49,647 nucleotides of DNA from Oscillibacter sp. (GTDB lineage Bacteria > Bacillota > Clostridia > Oscillospirales > Oscillospiraceae). Within the stretch, counting starts at the first letter, position 1. Every line of letters begins with the position of its first letter. The stretch is taken from the NCBI GenBank assembly GCA_017446225.1, contig JAFSRH010000024.1, positions 1 through 49,647 on the forward strand, read 5' to 3'. The notes below the pieces were generated by a model. That model ran no database searches. It saw only the letters and a list, made by a program, of their open reading frames with translations, and had not been told where the DNA came from. Below, piece by piece: positions 41,644 through 49,647 of the stretch. The position numbers and the translations under genes are program-made.

Positions 41644-42315
41644 ATGACATTCAATGACATTTTCAAGTCCAACTTTCTGGACAATATCGCCGCCGTCACC
41701 CCGCTGGACATGGTCCTTTCCCTCCTGCTCGCCTTCGGGGTCGGCCTGTTCATCTTCTACGTGTACCGGAAAACGTATCAGGGCGTGCTTTACTCGTCCA
41801 GTTTCGGCGTCACGCTCGTGGCTCTGACCATGATTACCACACTGGTTATTTTGGCCGTGACCAGTAACGTGGTACTGTCTCTGGGCATGGTCGGCGCGCT
41901 TTCGATTGTGCGTTTCCGTACGGCCATCAAGGAGCCGCTCGACATTGCGTTTCTGTTCTGGTCCATTGCCGTGGGCATCGTACTGGCCGCCGGCATGATT
42001 CCGCTTGCCGTCATTGGAAGCGTGTTCATTGGCATAATTCTGCTTTTGTTCGTCAACCGGAAATCCGCCGTCAATCCCTACATCGTGGTGTTACAGTGTG
42101 ACGGTCCCGAGAGCGAAAAACTTGCCATGGAACATCTCAAAGAACATACGCTCCGCTGTGTGGTCAAGAGCAAGACGGCACGCAAAGGGGCCGTGGAAGT
42201 CAACGCCGAAATCCGCCTGAAGGACGAAAGCACCGATTTTATCAATACGCTTGCCGGACTGGACGGTGTCAGCAGTGCGGTGCTCGTCAGCTACAACGGG
42301 GATTACATGGGATGA
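41644..42315 (+). CDS. DUF4956 membrane protein
   Basis: The ATG at 41644 is chosen because AAGGAG precedes it; the frame is open back to 41623. The 223-residue product has four hydrophobic segments (about 22-150), including SNVVLSLGMVGALSIVRFRT, a signature of DUF4956, which also has AIKEPLDIAFLFWSIAVGI. A soluble C-terminal ferredoxin-like domain follows (VEVNAEIRLKDESTDFINTL). It regularly sits between VTC and CotH genes; its biochemical role is unknown, and passage of phosphate or polyphosphate across the membrane is one idea. It overlaps the CotH start by 4 bases. Confidence 0.88.
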   Translation: MTFNDIFKSNFLDNIAAVTPLDMVLSLLLAFGVGLFIFYVYRKTYQGVLYSSSFGVTLVALTMITTLVILAVTSNVVLSLGMVGALSIVRFRTAIKEPLDIAFLFWSIAVGIVLAAGMIPLAVIGSVFIGIILLLFVNRKSAVNPYIVVLQCDGPESEKLAMEHLKEHTLRCVVKSKTARKGAVEVNAEIRLKDESTDFINTLAGLDGVSSAVLVSYNGDYMG

Positions 42316-44309
42316 GTACGCACAAAAATTTGGACCGTATCAGCATAGCGGTTCTGACGCTGTCCCTGCTGTTGACGGCGCTTTTTATGAACGGCGCCGC
42401 GCTGGGACTGGAAAGCGCTTCCCATGGGCTGGGTTACGAGAAGCGTTTGTTTGACACGTCAAAAGTTCACAGCCTCTCCATTGTCATAGATGACTGGGAC
42501 GGCTTTTTGGATACGTGCGAAAATGAGGAATACGCCTCCTGCTCCGTGGTCATTGACAACGAAAACTATAAAAACGTGGGCCTTCGCGCAAAGGGAAACA
42601 CGTCCCTGACCACGGTCCGTTCCATGGACAGCGACCGTTACAGTATGAAAATTGAGTTTGACCACTACGAGAGCGGAAAGACGTATCACGGTCTGGACAA
42701 ACTCTGCCTGAACAACGTCATTCAGGACAACACCTATATGAAAGATTACCTGACCTACCGTATGATGGGGGAATTTGGCGTACACGCGCCGCTGTGTTCC
42801 TATGTATGGATTACGGTCAACGGGCAAGACTGGGGGCTGTACTTGGCGGTCGAGGGCGTGGAGGACTCCTTTTTACAGCGCAATTACGGCAATGATTACG
42901 GGGAACTGTATAAACCGGACTCGCAGAGCTTCGGGGGCGGCGGTCCGGGACGCGGACGGGATTTCCGGATGTCGGAATTTATGAACGAACTGAACGGAGA
43001 AAGCGGTACGGACAATACGGAAACCCGTACCGGACAGCGTGAAATGGCGCAAAATAACGCCGTTTCAACCGGCAACGGCGTTCCGTTCCCACCCGGCAAC
43101 GGCTTTCCGTCCCCTCCGGACACGGACGCCGCCGGAAACGGTTTTCCGTCCCCTCCGGACATGGACGCTACCGGCAACGGTTTTCCCAACCGGGGCAATA
43201 TGCGCGGAATGGGCAGTGATGACGTAAAGCTGAAATATTCCGATGACAATGCCGACAGTTACGGCAGTATCTTTGAAAACGCGAAAACCAATGTCACGGC
43301 GGCGGACAAATCCCGTTTGATTGCCTCTTTAAAGTCGCTCGGGGAGAGGGAGAGTCTGGAAAGCGTGCTCGACATGGAAACCGTACTCCGCTATTTCGTG
43401 GTGCACAATTATGTGGTCAATGGCGACAGTTACACCGGCTCCATGATACACAATTACTACCTGTACGAAAAAGACGGACAGTTATCTATGATTCCATGGG
43501 ATTACAACCTTGCTTTCGGCGGTTTTCAAGGCGGAAGCGCGTCCGGGAGCGTCAACGATCCCATTGACACGCCGCTGTCCGTCTCCGGTGACGGAGACCG
43601 GCCTATGGCGGACTGGTTTGTACAGCAGGACGATTACACGGAATTGTACCATCAATATTTTCGTGAATTTCTGGATTCCGTGGACGTCTCCGGCCTGATT
43701 GACACCACCCGCGCATTGATTGCGCCCTATGTCGAACGGGACCCCACAAAATTCTGTACCTATGAAGAGTTTGAAACAGGCGCGGAAACATTGCGTACGT
43801 TCTGCGGCCTCCGGACAGAAAGCGTACGGGGACAGCTTGAAGGCTCCATTCCCGCCACGGATGAAGCGCAGCTTGAGGACAGTTCCGCCCTGATTGACGC
43901 CTCGTCCCTGACGCTGTCCGACATGGGGAGTATGAATCGCGGCGGCGGTTTCAGAGACGGATTTCACAGAACACGTGCCGCCGGTACGGAAGCCTCTGAC
44001 GGAACAGGCGAAAGCCCCGCGTCTCCGGATGGAACCGCCGCAAGCGGCGTAACGCGTCCGGCGTTTCCGGGCAGTACCAGCGCGGAAGCCTCTGACGGAA
44101 CAGACGAAAGCCCCGCGTTTCCGGATGGAGCCGCCGCAAGCGGCGTAACGCGTCCGGCGTTTCCGGACGGACAGCGCGGTCCCGGCAGTGCGTCCGGACC
44201 AAGCGCTTTGTCAAGGGAAATATGGATGTTGCTGGGCGTATCCTGCGCCGTACTCTGCGCCGGACTGCTTGCCGCCGCAAGACCGTTTCATAGGAAATAC
44301 CGGAATTAA
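42312..44309 (+). CDS. CotH-family atypical protein kinase, membrane-attached, with repeats
   Basis: This 665-residue protein has an N-terminal signal/anchor helix (ISIAVLTLSLLLTALFMNGA). The CotH kinase core has GLRAKGNTSLTT, FDHYESGKTYHGLDKLCLNN, MKDYLTYRMMGEFG, WGLYLAVEGVEDSFLQRNYG and the IPWDYNLAFGGFQGG metal-binding segment. The core is interrupted at about 210-300 by a Gly/Pro/Asn-rich insertion with GNGFPSPPD repeats. The C-terminal 100 residues carry two Ser/Pro/Gly-rich repeats before a final transmembrane helix (EIWMLLGVSCAVLCAGLLAA) and basic tail. CotH proteins phosphorylate coat or surface proteins. It probably faces outward with both ends membrane-bound. Confidence 0.92.
   Translation: MSTHKNLDRISIAVLTLSLLLTALFMNGAALGLESASHGLGYEKRLFDTSKVHSLSIVIDDWDGFLDTCENEEYASCSVVIDNENYKNVGLRAKGNTSLTTVRSMDSDRYSMKIEFDHYESGKTYHGLDKLCLNNVIQDNTYMKDYLTYRMMGEFGVHAPLCSYVWITVNGQDWGLYLAVEGVEDSFLQRNYGNDYGELYKPDSQSFGGGGPGRGRDFRMSEFMNELNGESGTDNTETRTGQREMAQNNAVSTGNGVPFPPGNGFPSPPDTDAAGNGFPSPPDMDATGNGFPNRGNMRGMGSDDVKLKYSDDNADSYGSIFENAKTNVTAADKSRLIASLKSLGERESLESVLDMETVLRYFVVHNYVVNGDSYTGSMIHNYYLYEKDGQLSMIPWDYNLAFGGFQGGSASGSVNDPIDTPLSVSGDGDRPMADWFVQQDDYTELYHQYFREFLDSVDVSGLIDTTRALIAPYVERDPTKFCTYEEFETGAETLRTFCGLRTESVRGQLEGSIPATDEAQLEDSSALIDASSLTLSDMGSMNRGGGFRDGFHRTRAAGTEASDGTGESPASPDGTAASGVTRPAFPGSTSAEASDGTDESPAFPDGAAASGVTRPAFPDGQRGPGSASGPSALSREIWMLLGVSCAVLCAGLLAAARPFHRKYRN
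43070..43190. repeat. 39-bp coding tandem repeats in the CotH insertion
   Basis: A 39-base unit encoding GNGFPSPPDTDAA recurs two to three times (GNGFPSPPDTDAA, GNGFPSPPDMDAT, GNGFPNRG) within the kinase insertion. Confidence 0.8.
43988..44165. repeat. 96-bp coding direct repeat in the CotH C-terminal linker
   Basis: GGAAGCCTCTGACGGAACAG starts at 43988 and a near-identical copy starts at 44084. Each encodes EASDGTxESPAxPDGxAASG plus VTRPAFP. The high DNA identity suggests recent duplication. Confidence 0.85.
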
Positions 44310-44324
44310 CTTCTGCGCGTACAA

Positions 44325-44348
44325 AAAACCGGCCTTCGGGCCGGTTTT
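44325..44348. terminator. Bidirectional terminator between CotH and LRR genes
   Basis: AAAACCGGCC (44325-44334), loop TTCG, GGCCGGTTTT (44339-44348). The U-rich arm works in both directions for the convergent genes, which have 45 bases between them. Confidence 0.9.
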
Positions 44349-44354
44349 CCGCGC

Positions 44355-46682
44355 TCATTCGGTGAGCGTGTAAGGGGTACGGGAACAGCGGGGCAAGTTC
44401 TCCCCGTCCAGCACAAACAGACGCAGTTCCGCCGTGTCCTCTACAACGGAGAACGTCAAATCATAATCCGTTCCCGGCGTTGCCAGTTCGCGGGAGTCCA
44501 CGGTCAGGAAACACCCGTCCTTGTCGTACATGGCACACAGGGCCGTTGCGCCGAGTACGTTCGCCCCGCAGTGGACACTCACCAGAATGTTTGTACCGGT
44601 TTCCGTCTTTTCCTCCTGCACGGAAGTAATGCTGGTAACATTAGCGGGGTCCGAGGTGTCCGTTCCCTCACAGTGGAAGTGCTCCTTGTCGTTCATAATA
44701 CTGAGCAAGGGGTCGTTGCCCTGTTGGCCGATATTCGGCAATACGTCTTGGTTCCACTGCGTCTGACTGCCCGCGTAGTAGATGTCTTTCAACGCGGTCG
44801 CGCCTTGGAACGCGAACGAGGCAATGCTGGTCACGCTGTCGGGAATCGCGCAAGCGGCGCTGTTACGTCCGCCGGGATAGTAGAGAATATATGTCTGGTC
44901 CTTGTTCATGAGCATGCTGTTCAAGGCGCAATATGTCTGATTGTTTTCGTCCACGTTTACGGCGGCGAGGGCCGGACAGGATGAGAACGCGCAATTTCCC
45001 ACGCCCGATACGCTGGCCGGTAAAGTAACCGCGGCCAGTTTCTCGCATTTTGTCAGGGCATAGTCGCCAAGCACGGTCAGGTTTTCCGTGAACGACACGT
45101 TTTGCAGCGCCGCGCAGTCGGCGAGGGCATAGGCGTCAATGGATGTGTAATGGGCGCTTTCCTCTTTTGCCAAGGGCGCCATGGTGAAGGAAGCCAGCTT
45201 CGTACACCCGCGAAACGCCCACTCTCCAACGGAAGTCACAGCGGACGGAAGCGTAATTTCCGTAAGGCCGGAACAGTTCAGGAACGCGCGGCCTCCAATA
45301 GTCAGGAGCGTTTCGGGGAACGTGACGCCGGCCAGCGCGGCGCAACCGTTAAAGGCATAGTTTCCAATAGACGTAATCAGCGTTTCGGACAGGTTGATAT
45401 CTGTCAGCGCGGCGCAGTTGGAGAACGTCCGGGAGCCAATGCTCGTGACGCTTTCCGGCAGTTTCACCTCTTTCAGCTTTTCGCAGTCGTAAAAGGCGTA
45501 ATCGCCGACATTGGAAATGCCGTTGCTGACCGTTACTGTCAGGATTTGCGGACGCAGGTCGGTGGCGTCCGTGCCGTAGGCGGACCATGGCACGGCGGAC
45601 GCGCTCTGATAGTCCTTCATGACGCCTTTGCCGCTGATGAGGAACTCCCCCTCTTTGCTCAGCGACCACGAAGCGTTGTTGCCTACCGCGCCGCATTCTC
45701 CGCTGGCTATGACATTATCCTGTTTCATATCGCCGAATACGATGTTGGAGTTTGTCAGGCGGTAGTTTCCGGTCCCCATGATCAGGGCCGACCACTGCTG
45801 ACGGCTGCCCGTATAATTCACGGTGCCCACGGCCTTTCCGCTGTCGTCACTCAGTCCCGCGCAGCCGCGAAAGGCGTAATCTCCGACTGTGGTCATGCTC
45901 ACAGGGATGGTAATTTCAGACAGGGCGCCGTAGGCGAAGGCGTACGGGCCGATTTCCACGAGGCCGCCGTTCGCCACGCTCGGAATCGTGACTTTCTTCA
46001 ACAGGGAGCTGTTATGGAAGGCGTAACTGCCGATTCGCTTGACCGTTTCCGGGACGTTATACTCTGTCAGGCTTTTTTTCGCCGGATACCAGATAAGAAC
46101 GCTCTTGTCATGGTTGAACAGGATACCGTCAACCGCGGAATAGGACGTGTTGTTTTCGTTCACGGTGATGGCGGTCAGGGCGGCGCATTGATAGAACGCG
46201 CTCTCCCCGATGTTCGTAACGCTGGCGGGAATGGCGAACGTGGACAGCGCGCAGAAACCGAACGCGTTTTCTCCGATATCCGTCACGCCCTCCGGGATGG
46301 TAACCGTAGCCAGCGTGTCGCATTGATAAAACGCCACATCTCCAATGGAAATCAGGCCCTTTGCGGGAAAAGTGACGGCAGTCAGGTTCGCGCAGGACTG
46401 GAACGCGTTTTTTCCCACCGTTGTGACGCCGCTCTGAATCGACACGGATTTGACCTGTTCCCGGTAGGCGTACCACGGCACGTCCTCCGCGTTTGAATAA
46501 TCGTACATGGCGCCGGTTCCGCTGACGGTCAGAAGGCCATCGCGGTCCAGCGTCCAAGTGACCGCGTTGCCTTGCGCTCCGCACTCGCCGCTGGCCAGAA
46601 CGGTTGCCGCTGTGGCCGGGGCCGTCAGCAGTCCGATCAGCGCCGCCAAAATCAGGAGCGGGACAAACAGTTTCTTTTTCAC
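44355..46682 (-). CDS. Large secreted BspA-like leucine-rich-repeat (LRR_5) protein
   Basis: The start is a GTG at 46682 with AAGGAGG 8 bases upstream; product 775 residues. A signal peptide (KKKLFVPLLILAALIGLLTA) is followed by two similar halves. Each opens with ASGECGAxGNxxxWxL and a GxGxMxDYxxAxxVPWxAY segment, then runs through BspA/TpLRR repeats of the xxSIGxxAFxxCxxLxxVTxP type. Array ends are marked VNYTGSRQQWSAL and IYYAGSQTQWNQD. A C-terminal beta-sandwich (LVSVHCGANVLGATALCAMY onward) ends the protein. No sortase motif is present. Such proteins are often surface or secreted adhesins; the ligand is unknown. The gap upstream, 46683-46907, shows no obvious promoter. Confidence 0.9.
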   Translation of the reverse strand: MKKKLFVPLLILAALIGLLTAPATAATVLASGECGAQGNAVTWTLDRDGLLTVSGTGAMYDYSNAEDVPWYAYREQVKSVSIQSGVTTVGKNAFQSCANLTAVTFPAKGLISIGDVAFYQCDTLATVTIPEGVTDIGENAFGFCALSTFAIPASVTNIGESAFYQCAALTAITVNENNTSYSAVDGILFNHDKSVLIWYPAKKSLTEYNVPETVKRIGSYAFHNSSLLKKVTIPSVANGGLVEIGPYAFAYGALSEITIPVSMTTVGDYAFRGCAGLSDDSGKAVGTVNYTGSRQQWSALIMGTGNYRLTNSNIVFGDMKQDNVIASGECGAVGNNASWSLSKEGEFLISGKGVMKDYQSASAVPWSAYGTDATDLRPQILTVTVSNGISNVGDYAFYDCEKLKEVKLPESVTSIGSRTFSNCAALTDINLSETLITSIGNYAFNGCAALAGVTFPETLLTIGGRAFLNCSGLTEITLPSAVTSVGEWAFRGCTKLASFTMAPLAKEESAHYTSIDAYALADCAALQNVSFTENLTVLGDYALTKCEKLAAVTLPASVSGVGNCAFSSCPALAAVNVDENNQTYCALNSMLMNKDQTYILYYPGGRNSAACAIPDSVTSIASFAFQGATALKDIYYAGSQTQWNQDVLPNIGQQGNDPLLSIMNDKEHFHCEGTDTSDPANVTSITSVQEEKTETGTNILVSVHCGANVLGATALCAMYDKDGCFLTVDSRELATPGTDYDLTFSVVEDTAELRLFVLDGENLPRCSRTPYTLTE

Positions 46683-46871
46683 GGGTTGTACCTCCTTGTC
46701 AGCGGACAGCGGTCCTCCCGGTTGCTGTTGCGCTCTCCGCCTTGGAAAATGGATGTTCCTTCATTTTTTCTCCCGCGGATTCTACGCCGCATGGTTCCGC
46801 CCGCCCGTCATTCCGTCACTGTTGCCAGCCTCCGCGGCTTTCCATGTGGGGTTGTGGACACAAGTCCGGGC

Positions 46872-46894
46872 GCGGGAGCCTTTGAAACTCCCGC
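46872..46894 (-). terminator. Hairpin downstream of ppdK
   Basis: GCGGGAG (46872-46878) pairs with CTCCCGC (46888-46894), with a 9-base loop, 14 bases beyond the ppdK stop. No U-tract follows on minus, so it is a weak terminator or 3'-end stabiliser. Confidence 0.45.
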
Positions 46895-46907
46895 ACCCGT
46901 TCCGCGA

Positions 46908-49541
46908 TTACTTTCTGAGGTGCGCAATGGCGGCCTGTGCGGCGGCCAGACGCGCAATCGGTACCCGGAAGGGAGAACAGGAAACGTAGTCAAGATTGGC
47001 CCGGTGGCAGAACTCAATGGAGGACGGGTCGCCGCCGTGCTCGCCGCACACGCCCATATGAAGCTGAGGGTTCGTGTCACGGCCCAGCCGCGCGGCCATC
47101 TCTACGAGTTTGCCTACGCCGGTCTGGTCCAGACGGGCGAACGGGTCGAACTCGTAAATTTTCTTCTCATAGTAGGACGGGAGGAACTTTCCGGCATCAT
47201 CGCGGGAGAAGCCCAGCGTCATTTGCGTAAGGTCATTGGTGCCGAAGGAGAAGAAATCGGCCTCTTTGGCAATCTGGTCAGCGGTCAGGGCGGCGCGCGG
47301 AATCTCAATCATGGTGCCGACACGGTATTTCAGGTCCGTTCCGGACTCGGCGATCAGCTTGTCCGCCGTCTCGCAGACAATGCCCTTGACGTATTTCAGT
47401 TCCTTGACGTCCCCGACCAGCGGAATCATGATTTCCGGAACCATGCTCCACGCGGGGTGACGTTCATGGACCGCCAGCGCGGCCTTGATGACGGCGCGCG
47501 TCTGCATGACGGCAATTTCCGGATAGGTAATCGCCAGACGGCACCCGCGGTGGCCCATCATGGGGTTGAACTCGTGAAGGGAGGCAATGACCGCTTTGAT
47601 GTCCTCCACGCTCTTGCCCATGTCCTTGGCCATGAAGGCGATTTCCTCCTCGTCCGTGGGGACGAACTCGTGAAGGGGCGGGTCAAGGAAGCGAATGGTA
47701 ACGGAATGGTCCTCCATGGCCTCGTAAATGCCCTCGAAGTCGCTCTGCTGCATGGGTTCGAGTTTGGCAAGGGCCTTTTCGCGCTCCTCCTTGGTGTTGG
47801 AGCAAATCATTTCCCGCATAGCGGTAATACGGTCCCCGCCGAAGAACATATGCTCGGTACGGCACAGGCCCACGCCTTCCGCGCCGAATTTCCGCGCCTG
47901 CGCGGCGTCATGGGGGTTGTCGGCGTTGGCCCGGATTTTCAGGCGGCGGAAGTGGTCCGCCCACGCCATCACGCGCCCGAACTCGCCGCCAATGTCGGCG
48001 TCCACGGTCGGAATCGCGCCGTCATAGATGTTGCCCGTGGAGCCGTCAAGGGAAATCCAGTCGCCCTCGTGATAGGTCTTTCCGGCAAGCGTAAACTGCT
48101 TGTTGGCCTCGTCCATGGTAATGGCCCCGCACCCGGAGACACAGCACCGGCCCATACCGCGCGCCACAACGGCGGCGTGAGAGGTCATACCGCCGCGCAC
48201 CGTCAGCACGCCCTCGGCGGATTTCATGCCCTCGATATCTTCCGGGGAAGTTTCCAGACGCACCAGAACGACTTGCTCTCCGCGCGCCGCCCACTCTTTG
48301 GCGTCCTCGGCGGTGAACACGATTTTACCGCTTGCCGCGCCCGGGGACGCGCCCAGCGCCTTTCCGATCGGCTCCACCTTCTTGAGCACTTCCGCGTCAA
48401 ACTGCGGATGGAGAAGCGCGTCCAAAGAACGCGGCTCAATCATCGTGACGGCCTTCTGACGGTCAATCATGCCCTCATCGACAAGGTCACAGGCGATTTT
48501 CAGCGCGGCGGCGGGGGTACGCTTGCCGTTACGCGTCTGGAGCATATACAGCTTGCCATGCTCGACCGTGAATTCCATGTCCTGCATGTCGCGGTAGTGC
48601 TTTTCCAGCCGCTCGCAGACTTCCTTAAACTGCTTGAACGCCTCCGGGAACTTCTGTTCCATTTCGCTGATGGGCATGGGCGTGCGCACGCCGGCTACCA
48701 CGTCCTCGCCCTGCGCGTTGGTCAGGAATTCGCCAAAGAGTTTCTTTTCGCCGGTGGCGGGGTTGCGCGTAAAGGCAACGCCCGTGCCGCAGTCATCGCC
48801 CATGTTGCCGAACGCCATGGACTGTACGTTTACCGCCGTGCCCCAAGAGTAGGGGATGTCATTGTCCATACGGTAGACGTTCGCGCGGGGGTTGTCCCAA
48901 GAGCGGAACACCGCACGGACCGCGCCCATGAGCTGTTCCTTCGGGTCGGACGGGAAGTCCTCGCCGATTTTCTCCTTGTACTCGGCCTTGAACTGCATGG
49001 CCAGTTCCTTGAGGTCCTCGGCGGTCAGTTCGACATCCTGCTTGACGCCCTTCTTTTCCTTCATCTGGTCAATGAGCTGTTCAAAATACTTCTTGCCCAC
49101 TTCCATGACGACATCGGAGTACATCTGAATGAACCGGCGGTAGCAGTCCCACGCCCAGCGGGGATTTCCGGACTTGCGCGCCAGCACTTCTACGACCTGT
49201 TCGTTCAGGCCCAGATTCAGGATCGTGTCCATCATTCCGGGCATGGACGCGCGCGCGCCCGAACGGACCGACACCAGCAACGGATTGGTCGTGTCGCCGA
49301 ACTGCTTTCCGGTGATTTCCTCCATTTTGCCGACATACTCCATAATTTCGGCGGTAATGGCGTCATTGATCCGGCGTCCGTCCTCGTAATACTGCGTACA
49401 GGCTTCGGTGGTGATGGTGAAGCCCTGCGGAACCGGCATACCAATGTTCGTCATTTCCGCCAGATTGGCGCCTTTGCCGCCCAGCAGTTTCCGCATATCC
49501 GCATTGCCTTCGGTGAACAGGTAGCAGTATTTCTTCCCCAT
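46908..49541 (-). CDS. ppdK: Pyruvate, phosphate dikinase
   Basis: The start is ATG 49541 (MGKKYCYLFTEGNADMRKLL) after GGGAGG; product 877 residues, the family length. The N-terminal ATP-grasp domain has GGKGANLAEM and VSVRSGARASMPGMMDTILN. The swivelling phospho-histidine domain has LTVRGGMTSHAAVVARGMGR, with the catalytic His next to the regulatory Thr. The C-terminal PEP/pyruvate domain has GLCRTEHMFF, GTNDLTQMTLGFSRDDAGKF and GVCGEHGGDP. It interconverts pyruvate, ATP and phosphate with PEP, AMP and pyrophosphate, and serves glycolysis or gluconeogenesis in anaerobes. No regulatory-protein (ppdR) gene is visible here. Confidence 0.98.
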   Translation of the reverse strand: MGKKYCYLFTEGNADMRKLLGGKGANLAEMTNIGMPVPQGFTITTEACTQYYEDGRRINDAITAEIMEYVGKMEEITGKQFGDTTNPLLVSVRSGARASMPGMMDTILNLGLNEQVVEVLARKSGNPRWAWDCYRRFIQMYSDVVMEVGKKYFEQLIDQMKEKKGVKQDVELTAEDLKELAMQFKAEYKEKIGEDFPSDPKEQLMGAVRAVFRSWDNPRANVYRMDNDIPYSWGTAVNVQSMAFGNMGDDCGTGVAFTRNPATGEKKLFGEFLTNAQGEDVVAGVRTPMPISEMEQKFPEAFKQFKEVCERLEKHYRDMQDMEFTVEHGKLYMLQTRNGKRTPAAALKIACDLVDEGMIDRQKAVTMIEPRSLDALLHPQFDAEVLKKVEPIGKALGASPGAASGKIVFTAEDAKEWAARGEQVVLVRLETSPEDIEGMKSAEGVLTVRGGMTSHAAVVARGMGRCCVSGCGAITMDEANKQFTLAGKTYHEGDWISLDGSTGNIYDGAIPTVDADIGGEFGRVMAWADHFRRLKIRANADNPHDAAQARKFGAEGVGLCRTEHMFFGGDRITAMREMICSNTKEEREKALAKLEPMQQSDFEGIYEAMEDHSVTIRFLDPPLHEFVPTDEEEIAFMAKDMGKSVEDIKAVIASLHEFNPMMGHRGCRLAITYPEIAVMQTRAVIKAALAVHERHPAWSMVPEIMIPLVGDVKELKYVKGIVCETADKLIAESGTDLKYRVGTMIEIPRAALTADQIAKEADFFSFGTNDLTQMTLGFSRDDAGKFLPSYYEKKIYEFDPFARLDQTGVGKLVEMAARLGRDTNPQLHMGVCGEHGGDPSSIEFCHRANLDYVSCSPFRVPIARLAAAQAAIAHLRK

Positions 49542-49609
49542 GTTCCATTCCTCCCTTAGTTCTTCCGCCCGATACACTGGCAGACTTCCTCTCCAGAGAA
49601 AGTACCCCT

Positions 49610-49638
49610 ATTATACCGAACCTTTCCCGGAAAATCAA
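49610..49638 (-). promoter_or_regulatory. SigA promoter of ppdK
   Basis: On the minus strand TTGATT (49638-49633), 17 bases, then perfect TATAAT (49615-49610), about 70 bases upstream of the ATG. Confidence 0.82.
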
Positions 49639-49647
49639 CCTCTTTTC

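Noticed and set aside
46572-49559. 995-codon plus-strand ORF
   Set aside because: It is the antisense of ppdK; the translation is a His/Arg/Val-rich shadow typical of GC-rich genes.

Overview
The window looks like a chromosomal segment of a GC-rich, endospore-forming member of the Clostridia (Bacillota), possibly an Oscillospirales relative. Supporting this are spoIVA, a SipL-like gene, a 28-codon spoVM, a cwlJ-gerQ pair, truncated pro-sigma-K genes, the rplU-prp-rpmA order with the Prp-cleaved L27 N-terminus, rubrerythrin, pyruvate phosphate dikinase, and AGGAGG-type ribosome binding sites with clear TTGACA/TATAAT promoters. The genus is inference. I saw no tRNA, rRNA, CRISPR array or intact insertion sequence.

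Layout. 1-3750 is an accessory patch: a partial HTH regulator, two directly repeated truncated sigK copies, a BspA-like leucine-rich-repeat protein, an orphan Phd/YefM antitoxin, a pRiA4b ORF-3-like gene and an hsdS remnant. 3777-7131 (minus) is a spore-envelope operon: small membrane protein, spoVM, sipL, spoIVA. 7315-12188 (plus) is a metallophosphoesterase-mnmG-murT-gatD operon, followed by an aminotransferase. 13405-16789 holds an MBL-rubredoxin fusion and a DUF1538 membrane protein paired with a PII-like protein. 16844-18708 has a tyrosine/glycine-repeat membrane protein and the L21-Prp-L27 operon. 18960-25377 has a soluble hybrid histidine kinase, then a beta-glucoside PTS with its 6-phospho-beta-glucosidase. 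25532-27273 has rubrerythrin and cwlJ-gerQ. 27276-33884 (minus) has a large lipoprotein, an NhaC-type antiporter behind an attenuator-like leader, and proS. 34059-40822 is a two-gene operon of a 1902-residue P-loop NTPase and a protein with a HEPN-type RNxxAH motif. 40954-44309 is a VTC-DUF4956-CotH trio. 44355-49541 (minus) has a second BspA-like protein and ppdK.

How the genes fit together. SpoVM, SpoIVA and SipL form the basement layer of the spore coat, and GerQ positions CwlJ for cortex lysis at germination. MurT-GatD amidates lipid II, but this GatD lacks both expected catalytic residues. The PTS and GH1 enzyme import and cleave beta-glucosides. The best candidates for something undescribed are the giant NTPase/HEPN pair, the antiporter leader with competing hairpins, the pair of sigK halves that end near the site where skin elements insert, and the catalytically degenerate GatD.
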